Source: Candidatus Nitrotoga sp. BS | GTDB taxonomy: Bacteria; Pseudomonadota; Gammaproteobacteria; Burkholderiales; Gallionellaceae | NCBI RefSeq assembly: GCF_927797785.1 | Contig: NZ_CAKMLL010000115.1 | Coordinates: 1-39,344 of the forward strand | Reading direction: 5' to 3' | DNA: 39,344 nt | Shown here: positions 9,009 to 18,245 of the stretch, piece by piece | Numbering within the stretch: position 1 is the first letter of the stretch | How the letters are laid out: each line of letters begins with the position of its first letter | The notes under the pieces: generated by a model | Database searches by the model: none | What the model was told of the DNA's origin: nothing | What the model saw: the letters and a program-made list of their open reading frames with translations, nothing else | Made by a program: the position numbers and the translations under genes

Positions 9009-9443
9009 AAGCACCGTTGCGATTGGTAATATTGGGTCATCGTCTTACCCCGCCCGCACTTGAGTGACAGGCTGCTAGCGCCTGAATTTGCGTTTTCTTA
9101 TCACAGCAAAGCATCAATTCTTTCACATTGATAGCTTGGCACCATTCATGCGCGTGTGTCATTTTACCGATTGCAACCAGTTACACGATACTGCCACTCA
9201 TCTGCTTCGTGCGTCGATTCGCTTACGCTTGCAAAGAATCTGTAGACGCCGATCATCGTCGACACTCAGTCGAACAGGTAAAGCAACACGCATAGCACTG
9301 ACTTCACTAAGGTTTAAAGATCAAAATCGATAATTAGTACCGTTATTTCGAGGCACGACATTAGTTTGAAATTCGATTCACCATCAAACTCATTTCAACT
9401 AGCGTAAGGCTAAATCTTGCATCCCATTCAATATAAGAATAGA

Positions 9444-9462
9444 ATTACAAACTATTATCATT
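9444..9462. promoter_or_regulatory. Fur-like box upstream of second TonB receptor
   Basis: The right arm ATTATCATT matches the Fur consensus 9 of 9; the left arm is weak (about 4 of 9). It lies about 260 bp before ATG 9720, the same distance as its counterpart in front of receptor 1. Confidence 0.5.
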
Positions 9463-9719
9463 TGTATATCTAGATTGAGTTTAAGTATGAGCAATCTAGA
9501 CACAGCTTCACTAACCGGTACCGAATAGATAAGTGGAAAATTATGCATGCTCGAACTAAGCATTCACAGTGATACTGTGTTTTGCATAGGTGCGAAGAGC
9601 GCTCAGCATGCGCCATGTAAGTGTACCGTTGGATGCATCAATTTTAAGCACATGGCATCGAATTGCCCGCCGTCAGTAGTGCATTAAGCACTTTATTTTT
9701 TATTTTATTAGGATAAACA

Positions 9720-12446
9720 ATGAGTTATATACGTAACCTCAAATGCATTACTGTATTGCCGAAAAGCAATGCTGACATTCAAACTCGGTGTAGCCATCGT
9801 CTAAGTAAGCGTGCCATCGCAATGAATGGCGCATTATTCTGTTTTGGATTAGCCGCTGTTACTTTATCGGGTGCCGCAGTTGCGAAGTCAAACACTGTTG
9901 AGAGTACAGACGTACACGCATATAAAATCCCTCCCGGTCCGCTTAAAGGTGCACTTGATCGTTTTGTAAAACAAGAAGGTATTGAACTCTCTTTCGACAA
10001 TGTAAATCTTAAAGGTAAAGAGACTCTGGGAGTAAACGGCGATTACACCATACAAGATGGGCTAAATCGGTTGTTGAGAAGGGGCAAGCTTCAAGCGGTA
10101 CAAAAGGGTAATGTTTATGTTGTGCAGAAATTAGGAACACGTAATTCAAGCAATGACGCAACAGAGAATCAGGGTGTCATACCTAATTCAAGCAATGACA
10201 TGACAGAAAATATGGATTTCGCACCTGAACCAGTTAGTGACATAGCAGAGAATTTGGTTGTCGCACCTAATCTAGGTAATGACATATCAGAAAATTTGGC
10301 TGTCACACCTAATTCAAGCAATGATATGACAGAGAGACTGGCTGTCGCACCTAATTTTAGCAATGACGTAAAAGAGCGTCTGGCTACTACACCGAAATCA
10401 AACGATGACGTAAAAGAAAGCGTGGCCACCCTTCCAGTAATAAAGGTGAGCGCAAGCAAACCAGATGACGCAGTTGGTTATGTTGTAACCAAAAGTAGCA
10501 CTGCAACCAAGACAAACACGCTTCTACGTGATGTACCGCAATCTATATCTGTTGTGACACAGGCTTTAATTAAAGATCAGGCTGTTCAGAGCATGGCGGA
10601 TACAGTGCGCTATGTACCGGGTATGGGGATTTCACAAGGGGAAGGAAACCGGGATGCATTGGTGTTCCGGGGCAACCGATCTACGGCAGACTATTTTGTT
10701 TCCGGTATACGGGATGACGTCCAGTACTATCGCGACCTTTACAACATAGAAAGAGTTGAGGTGTTGAAAGGTCCCAATGGAATGATCTTTGGCCGAGGCG
10801 GCTCCGGGGGCGTAATAAACCGGGTAGTTAAAGAAGCGGGCTGGAATCAGATACGCGAACTTTCGGTACAAGCAGGCTCGTTTGATACCAAGCGCGTGGC
10901 ACTGGACGTTGGCCAAGGCATAAATGATGTCGCCGCTTTCCGTCTCAATACCATGTATGAAAATTCGGGAAGTTTTCGAGATGGCGTAGATTTGAAACGA
11001 TATGGAATTAATCCTACCGTTACGATTATGCCAACTGACGATACCAAAGTTGTGTTAAATGCGGAATATGTCAAAGATGAGCGCACAGCTGATCGAGGTA
11101 TACCTTCCGTAAATGGGCGTCCTATCGATACCAAGAGATCAACATTTTTTGGTGATCCCGATCGAAGCAACGCTGACTCAGAGCTAAAAGCAGTCAACGC
11201 CCTTATTGAGCATAAGTTCAATAGTGATGTAACGATTCGCAACCGCACACGTTATGCCGCTCAAGACAAGTTTTATCAGAACGTATACGCTAACAGCTCG
11301 CTAAAGGGAACCAATGTAGAGATTGGTGCTTATAACAATACAACTCAGCGAGATAATTTCTTCAACCAGACGGATCTTCTGTTTTCTCTAAACACAGGGT
11401 CGGTGAAACATGATTTGGTGGCTGGTCTCGAAATAGGCCGTCAAGATACAGATGATTTACGTAAAACCGGATTTTTCAGCAATGGAACCACAGCGATTAA
11501 CGTACCCATAAGTAACCCGGTCACGACAGATCCTATCACATTCACTACACGATCCTCAGATGCTGATAATCATAGTGTGATGAAACAAACATCGCTTTAT
11601 GTGCAAGACCAGATCACATTGATGCCTCAATTACAAGCAATTCTCGGCGTGCGCTACGATAGGTACAAAGTAGATTTTCGCAAGAACAACGGCGCGGTCC
11701 CTCTAGAAATAAATTCTAATGATAATTTCTTCTCACCAAGAGTTGGATTGGTTTACAAACCAATAGAGCCAGTTTCAATTTATTCCAGCTATAGCTTGTC
11801 ATATGTGCCTAGAGCTGGTGAACAACTTACTTCGCTAACTGTAACAACTGCGGCGCTCAAACCGGAAAAATTCAAAAATGTGGAAGTTGGAGCCAAGTGG
11901 GATATTCGTCCTGACTTGGCTTTGACCACTGCACTGTTTAAGCTGGACCGTACCAATGTGATTATTCCAGATCCGAACAATGCAAATGTGTCTTTTTTAG
12001 GCGGTGGTCAACGTAACAAGGGCTTTGAGTTAGGTTTGGCAGGCCAAATTACACAGGATTGGAGTGTCATAGGAGGGTATACCTATCAAGACGGGGAAAT
12101 TACCAACACGCTATCTTCCAGTGCCAAAGCAGGGGCGGTCTTGGCGGAGCTTCCAAAACACACATTTTCACTGTGGAATCGGTATAACATCGACCCGATA
12201 TGGGGTGTGGGGCTTGGTCTTATAAATCGTAGCGCTATGTACACTTCAACTGATAATACCGTTAGCTTGCCGGGCTTTGCTCGGGTGGATGCAGCTGTAT
12301 ATGCCAAGATTAATAAAAATTTGCGGGCTCAGTTGAATATCGAAAACCTGTTTGATACTCATTATTTTGCTTCTGCCCACAATAACAACAATATCTCACC
12401 AGGGTCACCCATTGCTGCAAGAGTGTCACTCATTGCAAATTTCTAA
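9720..12446 (+). CDS. TonB-dependent siderophore receptor with STN domain and repeat linker (copy 2)
   Basis: Paralogue of the preceding receptor, 908 residues, same order: long signal region ending near GAAVAKS, STN domain (HAYKIPPGPLKGALDRFVKQ), seven 14-residue repeats, putative TonB box (VIKVSASKP), plug (LLRDVPQSISVVTQ, GPNGMIFGRGGSGGVINRV), barrel ending SLIANF. ATG 9720 follows AGGATAAACA. At DNA level the STN part and the last ~140 bp are nearly identical to copy 1, while plug and barrel have drifted, so ligand choice may differ. Copy 1 has a cysteine-bearing loop insertion (CDHADDPEED to DKCGV) missing here. It probably forms a unit with the PepSY gene that follows. Confidence 0.9.
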   Translation: MSYIRNLKCITVLPKSNADIQTRCSHRLSKRAIAMNGALFCFGLAAVTLSGAAVAKSNTVESTDVHAYKIPPGPLKGALDRFVKQEGIELSFDNVNLKGKETLGVNGDYTIQDGLNRLLRRGKLQAVQKGNVYVVQKLGTRNSSNDATENQGVIPNSSNDMTENMDFAPEPVSDIAENLVVAPNLGNDISENLAVTPNSSNDMTERLAVAPNFSNDVKERLATTPKSNDDVKESVATLPVIKVSASKPDDAVGYVVTKSSTATKTNTLLRDVPQSISVVTQALIKDQAVQSMADTVRYVPGMGISQGEGNRDALVFRGNRSTADYFVSGIRDDVQYYRDLYNIERVEVLKGPNGMIFGRGGSGGVINRVVKEAGWNQIRELSVQAGSFDTKRVALDVGQGINDVAAFRLNTMYENSGSFRDGVDLKRYGINPTVTIMPTDDTKVVLNAEYVKDERTADRGIPSVNGRPIDTKRSTFFGDPDRSNADSELKAVNALIEHKFNSDVTIRNRTRYAAQDKFYQNVYANSSLKGTNVEIGAYNNTTQRDNFFNQTDLLFSLNTGSVKHDLVAGLEIGRQDTDDLRKTGFFSNGTTAINVPISNPVTTDPITFTTRSSDADNHSVMKQTSLYVQDQITLMPQLQAILGVRYDRYKVDFRKNNGAVPLEINSNDNFFSPRVGLVYKPIEPVSIYSSYSLSYVPRAGEQLTSLTVTTAALKPEKFKNVEVGAKWDIRPDLALTTALFKLDRTNVIIPDPNNANVSFLGGGQRNKGFELGLAGQITQDWSVIGGYTYQDGEITNTLSSSAKAGAVLAELPKHTFSLWNRYNIDPIWGVGLGLINRSAMYTSTDNTVSLPGFARVDAAVYAKINKNLRAQLNIENLFDTHYFASAHNNNNISPGSPIAARVSLIANF
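10143..10436 (+). repeat. seven 42-bp in-frame tandem repeats in receptor 2
   Basis: Seven 14-codon units: NSSNDATENQGVIP, NSSNDMTENMDFAP, EPVSDIAENLVVAP, NLGNDISENLAVTP, NSSNDMTERLAVAP, NFSNDVKERLATTP, KSNDDVKESVATLP. Units 3 to 5 correspond one to one with units 3 to 5 of receptor 1, so the array predates the gene duplication and later changed by one unit. Confidence 0.9.
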
Positions 12447-12477
12447 TTTTTTCAGGTAGCAAAACACGTGCGTCTGT

Positions 12478-12496
12478 CCCCGCCTAACAGGCGGGG
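12478..12496 (+). other. stem-loop between receptor 2 and the PepSY gene
   Basis: CCCCGCC-TAACA-GGCGGGG, a perfect 7-bp stem about 32 bp after the receptor stop. No T-run directly follows. It could protect the receptor mRNA end or partly attenuate the downstream gene (inference). Confidence 0.6.
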
Positions 12497-12536
12497 CACT
12501 ATAAAAATTTGCTTCAATGATCGTATGGAGACAGTC

Positions 12537-13241
12537 GTGCAACTCAATAATCCTCACAATCTCAGTCTGGCAACTGGCGTTGAAAATCATCTGACTGATT
12601 CCAAAGACCGCGACATCCGTTCACGGCGTGCCGTTTTCTTGAAATGGCTGCGTAAGACACATGGTTGGATCGGACTCTGGGGGGCAGCCATAGGTTTGCT
12701 CTTTGGCGTAACCGGGATATTACTGAATCACCGCACAGTGTTGAAAATACCGGCTGTCAAAACTCAAGAAACGAATCTGCAAATCCCTCTGCCTACTCCC
12801 GCACCGGCCAATGCGAAAGCAATGGCAAGCTGGTTGCAAAATGAATTGATGGTCGATCGACCTGCCTCAAAGGAACGTAGTGAACCGGCCAAACCTGTGG
12901 CATGGGGTGATAAGACACTTAAGCAACCTGCGCGCTGGTCGGCTACATTTAGCTCGCCTCAAGCCAACCTACAGGCGGAATATTGGGTCGGTAACGCTTT
13001 CGTTTCAGTCAAGCGTAGCGACCAAAATGTATTCGGTACATTGACCAATCTGCACAAAGGTAACGGCGCTGGTATTCCTTGGATTCTTCTCGCAGACACT
13101 TTGGCTGGAAGCATTATCCTGCTGTCATTAACCGGCGTTGTACTGTGGACGCAGCTAAATCGCCGTCGCATGATCGGATTTGGTATAGGCTTAACGTCGC
13201 TCGTTCTGTTGATCAGTTTTGTCATGCAGGCATTTGTGTAG
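12537..13241 (+). CDS. PepSY-associated membrane protein
   Basis: Inner-membrane protein of about 234 residues of the PepSY-TM type. A basic N-terminus (FLKWLRKTHGWIGLWGAAIG) leads into helix 1, followed by a large periplasmic part and two C-terminal helices (from WILLADTLAGSIILL and from MIGFGIGLTSLVLL). HxW and NLHKG motifs are typical of the family; members beside TonB receptors are thought to help ferrisiderophore reduction or iron release at the inner membrane. Start: GTG 12537 has GGAG six bases upstream; ATG 12525 overlaps that site and is the alternative. It lies 90 bp after receptor 2, so the two are likely co-expressed. Confidence 0.75.
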   Translation: MQLNNPHNLSLATGVENHLTDSKDRDIRSRRAVFLKWLRKTHGWIGLWGAAIGLLFGVTGILLNHRTVLKIPAVKTQETNLQIPLPTPAPANAKAMASWLQNELMVDRPASKERSEPAKPVAWGDKTLKQPARWSATFSSPQANLQAEYWVGNAFVSVKRSDQNVFGTLTNLHKGNGAGIPWILLADTLAGSIILLSLTGVVLWTQLNRRRMIGFGIGLTSLVLLISFVMQAFV

Positions 13242-13904
13242 GTGATGAAGCAAGTTGATGTCTGCTGCTGTAAAACTGGTTGGCGAACTCAACGGGAAAT
13301 TGATTGACGTTTTTTGTATAACGATGGACACCACTGTATAAAATCTCGATATACTTACTGCGAACGGAGGCGGGGCAGGGGTTGTGAAGAAATTCAGTGG
13401 GGCAAAAAAATTCACATAGGACATAAAGGCTATTACCGAGCAGCATCATTCAACTGCCCGGTATAGATTGTTTCTCTATATGGACGCATCTGGTCATAAC
13501 TAAAAGAGCCACCTCACGTGGCAGTTAGTGGGGCCGTTCTACCGCTCGTCGTACTTGCTCCTCAGTTTCGTCAATCCTCTCCAAGTAAAATTAATATTTT
13601 TTATGATTCAAGTATGTTGCTTTATTTACTTAATGCAATATATAGAAATATTAATCAGGCAATTGATACAATGAGTAGACATTACACTTTGTAACAACTG
13701 TAACAAAAATTTTCAGCTAAGATTAGTAGGTCGGATGAATATCGAAAGTATGCGCATGAGCATGCACGCTTTAATATTCGTAAAAACCAGTATCCGGTAA
13801 ACCAAAGCATATACGTCATTTAATTTGGTTCGTTGAAACTCTTATTGTTGATTTTGTCGAAAAGACAGCTAAAAATTGCATCAAATGAATGGTAGAAACT
13901 CTGA
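13242..13904. other. intergenic region before the efflux operon
   Basis: No supported gene. It contains an imperfect inverted repeat TACCGAGCAG (13434-13443) / CTGCCCGGTA (13454-13463), which could close the iron-uptake unit, and a small GCCAC-CTCAC-GTGGC hairpin at 13508-13522. From 13580 it becomes AT-rich and presumably carries the promoter of the efflux operon; I cannot place a clear one. Confidence 0.4.
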
Positions 13905-15137
13905 ATGAAGAATAAAACCCTTTGGATTACGAGCGGATTATTAGTGGCCGTCGGAGTACTTACCATCTTTTTATTATCCGGGAAGCAGGAAAAACAAGCG
14001 CCGCCAACGAAACGTGGCGGTATGGATGGTGCAAGCCGACCTCTGCCAGTAACGGTTGCAACCGCCCGTACCGGTGACATCGATGTGGTGATTAAAGCAT
14101 TAGGCACTGTTACAGCGCGCAACACTGTAACAGTCAAACCTCGCGTCGACGGCCAACTTGTGCGCGTTACTTTCCGTGAAGGTCAACTCGTGAAGGTTGG
14201 CGATTTGCTTGCAGAAATCGACCCGCGCTCTTTCCAGTCGCAACTTGATCAAGCGAACGGGCAATTAGTACGGGATCAGGCGTTACTTGCCATTGCGCGG
14301 TTAGATCAGGTTCGCTATCGCGGCCTGCTGGCGAAGGATTCAATCGCCAAACAACAGGTCGACGCGCAGGAAGCGCTGGTAAAGCAATATGAAGGAGGGG
14401 TAAAAACGGATAGGGCTTTGGTGGATAACGCCAAGCTCCAGCTTGCGTTCACTCAAGTCAAGGCACCGATTGCCGGCCGCCTTGGGCTGCGCCTGGTTGA
14501 CACTGGTAACATGGTGCGCGCCACTGATGCTGGCGGTTTGGTTGTTATTACTCAGACTCAGCCGATTACCGTCATTTTCTCAATTCCTTCGGACAATCTC
14601 GCTGCAGTAATGAGCAAATTGCAGGAGAATCAAGAGCTGGCAGTCGAAGCCTGGGATCGAGACAATAAGAATAAGTTGGCGACCGGCGTGCTGCTGACGG
14701 TAGATAACCAGATTGATGTGGCAACGGGAACAGTCAAGCTTAAGGCAGAATTCACAAACTCTGACAACGCCCTTTTTCCGAATCTGTTTGTCAATATCCA
14801 CTTGCGAACCGAAACTCGACATGGGGTTACTTTAATTCCGACTTCCGCGTCCCAGCGCGGCACGCAGGGAACTTTTTTCTATGTAGTGAATGAAGACCAA
14901 ACAGTGAGCATGCGACCCGTCGTGCTCGGATCAGTGTCGGACAATATAATGGCGGTCGAAAAAGGCTTGGTTCCTGGTGAAAAAGTAGTGATCGACGGCG
15001 CAGACAAGCTGCGTCAGGGTGCAAAAGTTGAGATCATTTCCCCTGACAAACGAGGTGGGGAAAACAAAGGGCCACCTAAAGGTGATAAGCGCCAAAATCG
15101 GCGAAAACCCCCAGCCGAGAGCAAAGACGGGGCATGA
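13905..15137 (+). CDS. RND efflux periplasmic adaptor (MdtA-like)
   Basis: Membrane-fusion protein of 410 residues linking an inner-membrane RND pump to an outer-membrane channel. An N-terminal hydrophobic anchor (residues ~7-26) is followed by the biotinyl/lipoyl half ([20 protein letters not shown]), a coiled-coil hairpin, the second lipoyl half ([20 protein letters not shown]), and beta-barrel and membrane-proximal domains. It ends in a Lys/Arg/Gly/Pro-rich tail. It is the first gene of a four-gene operon; its stop overlaps the next start in ATGA at 15134. The order adaptor, two RND pumps, outer-membrane factor is that of mdtABC systems for detergents, bile salts and some antibiotics; the substrate here is unknown. 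Confidence 0.9.
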   Translation: MKNKTLWITSGLLVAVGVLTIFLLSGKQEKQAPPTKRGGMDGASRPLPVTVATARTGDIDVVIKALGTVTARNTVTVKPRVDGQLVRVTFREGQLVKVGDLLAEIDPRSFQSQLDQANGQLVRDQALLAIARLDQVRYRGLLAKDSIAKQQVDAQEALVKQYEGGVKTDRALVDNAKLQLAFTQVKAPIAGRLGLRLVDTGNMVRATDAGGLVVITQTQPITVIFSIPSDNLAAVMSKLQENQELAVEAWDRDNKNKLATGVLLTVDNQIDVATGTVKLKAEFTNSDNALFPNLFVNIHLRTETRHGVTLIPTSASQRGTQGTFFYVVNEDQTVSMRPVVLGSVSDNIMAVEKGLVPGEKVVIDGADKLRQGAKVEIISPDKRGGENKGPPKGDKRQNRRKPPAESKDGA

Positions 15138-18100
15138 ACCCTTCACGTCTGTTTATTATCCGACCAGTAGCGACCTCACTGCTAATGGTCGCCATCCTGT
15201 TTTCAGGAATTCTGGCCTACAGTTTATTGCCAATTTCCGCCCTACCGGAGGTTGATTACCCGACTATTCAGGTGACCACTTTCTACCCTGGTGCCAGCCC
15301 AGACGTAACGACATCCTCAATTACCGCACCATTGGAACGCCAGTTCGGTCAAATGCCCGGCCTGAGCCAGATGTCTTCCAGCAGTTCAGGCGGTGCCTCA
15401 GTCATCACACTGCAATTCGGACTCAATCTCAGTCTTGATGTTGCCGAACAAGGCGTGCAGGCAGCGATTAACGCTGCTAGTACTTTCTTGCCTAATGATC
15501 TACCGATGCCGCCGGTTTACAGCAAGGTCAATCCAGCTGATGCGCCTATCGTTACGCTGGCGATCACTTCCGAAACGCTGCCGCTGCCGAAAGTGCAAGA
15601 CTTGGTTGATACACGCCTGGCACAGAAACTTTCGCAGTTGCCTGGCGTCGGCTTGGTGAGTATCGGCGGCGGTCAACGGCCTGCTATTCGCATCCAGGCT
15701 AATCCAAAAGCACTTGCCGCAAATGGTCTTAACCTCGACGATATTCGCACTGCTATCGGAAATGCCAACGTAAACATTGCGAAAGGAAGTTTTGATGGCG
15801 CGGCACGGGCCTCAACCCTGGACGCTAACGATCAACTCAAATCAGCAGAAGAATATCGAAATCTTATTATCGCCTGGCGCAATGGCGCAGCGATTCGTTT
15901 GCGTGACATTGCTGACACCATTGATGGTGCCGAAAACACACATCTTGCTGCTTGGGCTGACCAGACTCGGGCTGTGATCCTGAATATTCGGCGTCAACCC
16001 GGGGCAAATGTCATAGAAACGGTGGATCGTATTCAAAAGCTTTTGCCGCAACTACAAGCTTCGTTACCTGGCTCTATCAATGTCAAAATTCTCACTGATC
16101 GAACGACGACAATTCGTGCCTCGGTGAAAGATGTCCGCTTTGAGTTGATGCTTTCTGTCGCGCTGGTAGTGATGGTGATCTTCCTGTTTTTACGTAGCGT
16201 GTATGCCACCATCATTCCCGGCATTGCCGTGCCGCTGTCGCTTATCGGCACTTTTGGCGTGATGTATCTGGCTGGTTTCAGTATCAATAACTTGACGCTG
16301 ATGGCGCTGACGATTGCTACCGGATTTGTGGTGGATGATGCAATCGTAATGATCGAGAACATTACGCGTTATATTGAAGCTGGCGAATCGCCCTTGCAAG
16401 CGGCGCTCAAGGGGGCCGAGCAAATAAGTTTTACCATTATTTCGCTGACTTTTTCGCTGATCGCTGTGCTGATTCCACTGCTGTTCATGGGAGATGTTGT
16501 CGGCCGCTTGTTCCGTGAATTCGCTATCACATTGGCGGTGGCGATTCTGATTTCTGCTGTGGTATCACTTACCCTCACGCCCATGATGTGTGCAAAACTG
16601 CTGCGCCATGTACCGGCTGCCGAGCAAGGTCGGTTTTACCGCAAGAGCGGCGTTTTTTTAGATAGCGTAATTGCGCGTTACGGTGTCATGCTTAACTGGG
16701 TGCTGGATCGTCAGTTTGCCACGTTACTGGTGGCTGGATCCACACTTGGTCTTAGCGTTATGCTCTATATAATTGTTCCAAAAGGGTTTTTTCCAGTGCA
16801 AGACACCGGGGTAATTCAAGGCATGACTCAAGCCCCTCAGTCTATTTCTTTCGCGGCAATGGCCGAACGACAACAGGCGCTCGCTCAGGTTGTGCTGAAA
16901 GACCCTGCGGTTGAAAGCTTGTCGTCATTCATTGGCGTTGATGGCACGAATGCCACACTAAACAGTGGTCGCATGCTGATTAACCTCAAACCGAAGAGTG
17001 AGCGCAACGCGGACGCCAGTGGCGTGATTCGTCGTTTGCAAAATAGTCTGGAACAGGTGCATGGAATAGAGATGTACATGCAGCCGGTACAGGATTTAAC
17101 GATAGAGACACGGGTAAGTAGCACTCAATATCAGTTCAGTATCGCAGACGTCAATCCTGACGAGCTGGCCGAATGGGCGACCAAAATGCTGGAGCGTCTG
17201 CGCAAATTGCCGGAGCTCATTGATGTTGCCAGCGACGTTCAAAATCAGGGCTTACAGGCTTATGTCGAGATCGACCGTGACACCGCTAGCCGGTTTGGCA
17301 TAACGCCTGCGGCCATAGATAACACCTTATACAATGCCTTTGGTCAGCGATTAATCTCAACCATATTCACCCAATCCAGCCTATATCGCGTAGTGCTGGA
17401 AGTTAAGCCTGATTCTCAGCGAGGGCCGGAGGCTCTCAATGGGATTTACATCGTATCACTGGATGGTAGTCAAGTGCCGTTATCGTCGATTGCCCGTATT
17501 TCAGAACGTTCAACACCGCTGTCTATAAACCATATCGATCAGTTTCCAGCCGCCACTATTTCCTTTAACTTGGCGCCCGGTGCCTCGTTGGGCAACGCAG
17601 TGAAGGCTATCCGTGCTGCGGAACTAGAAATTGGACTGCCGGCTAGTGTTCAAACCAATTTTCAGGGAGCTGCCCTGGCGTTCCAAGCTTCTCTGAGCAA
17701 CATGTTACTGCTGATTTTTGCAGCTATCATTACCATGTACATTGTTCTGGGCGTGCTCTATGAGAGCTATATACACCCAGTCACAATTTTGTCTACTCTA
17801 CCTTCTGCCGGAGTCGGGGCATTACTAGCGCTGATGGTGTCGCGTACTGACCTTGGAATAATCGGCATTATAGGTATCATTCTGCTCATTGGCATTGTTA
17901 AAAAAAATGCCATCATGATGATCGACTTTGCGTTGGATGCAGAGCGTAAACATGGCAAAACACCACGCGAAGCAATCTATGAAGCCTGCTTGTTACGTTT
18001 CCGGCCGATTCTGATGACGACTATGAGTGCCTTGCTTGCCGCGCTTCCATTGATGCTCGGTACCGGTGTCGGGTCTGAATTACGCCACCCTCTAGGGATC

Positions 18101-18223
18101 ACGATGGTGGGAGGATTGCTGGTCAGCCAGATGCTGACTCTGTTTACAACGCCGGTCATTTACCTTGCTTTTGATAAGTGTGTGCAGCGCTTCAGATCTC
18201 CCCCAGTTGTCGACCATGCTTAA
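15134..18223 (+). CDS. RND multidrug efflux permease (MdtB-like)
   Basis: Proton-driven inner-membrane pump of 1029 residues, the full length of hydrophobe/amphiphile RND proteins. Seen: N-terminal helix, porter domain ([18 protein letters not shown]), the TM4 Asp pair in [14 protein letters not shown], the TM10 lysine in [15 protein letters not shown], and the repeated two-half layout. MdtB-type pumps work as heteromultimers with an MdtC partner, which follows here. Translationally coupled to the adaptor by a 4-base overlap. Confidence 0.93.
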   Translation: MNPSRLFIIRPVATSLLMVAILFSGILAYSLLPISALPEVDYPTIQVTTFYPGASPDVTTSSITAPLERQFGQMPGLSQMSSSSSGGASVITLQFGLNLSLDVAEQGVQAAINAASTFLPNDLPMPPVYSKVNPADAPIVTLAITSETLPLPKVQDLVDTRLAQKLSQLPGVGLVSIGGGQRPAIRIQANPKALAANGLNLDDIRTAIGNANVNIAKGSFDGAARASTLDANDQLKSAEEYRNLIIAWRNGAAIRLRDIADTIDGAENTHLAAWADQTRAVILNIRRQPGANVIETVDRIQKLLPQLQASLPGSINVKILTDRTTTIRASVKDVRFELMLSVALVVMVIFLFLRSVYATIIPGIAVPLSLIGTFGVMYLAGFSINNLTLMALTIATGFVVDDAIVMIENITRYIEAGESPLQAALKGAEQISFTIISLTFSLIAVLIPLLFMGDVVGRLFREFAITLAVAILISAVVSLTLTPMMCAKLLRHVPAAEQGRFYRKSGVFLDSVIARYGVMLNWVLDRQFATLLVAGSTLGLSVMLYIIVPKGFFPVQDTGVIQGMTQAPQSISFAAMAERQQALAQVVLKDPAVESLSSFIGVDGTNATLNSGRMLINLKPKSERNADASGVIRRLQNSLEQVHGIEMYMQPVQDLTIETRVSSTQYQFSIADVNPDELAEWATKMLERLRKLPELIDVASDVQNQGLQAYVEIDRDTASRFGITPAAIDNTLYNAFGQRLISTIFTQSSLYRVVLEVKPDSQRGPEALNGIYIVSLDGSQVPLSSIARISERSTPLSINHIDQFPAATISFNLAPGASLGNAVKAIRAAELEIGLPASVQTNFQGAALAFQASLSNMLLLIFAAIITMYIVLGVLYESYIHPVTILSTLPSAGVGALLALMVSRTDLGIIGIIGIILLIGIVKKNAIMMIDFALDAERKHGKTPREAIYEACLLRFRPILMTTMSALLAALPLMLGTGVGSELRHPLGITMVGGLLVSQMLTLFTTPVIYLAFDKCVQRFRSPPVVDHA

Positions 18224-18245
18224 GGTGTAACCCGGTCTTGTTGCC

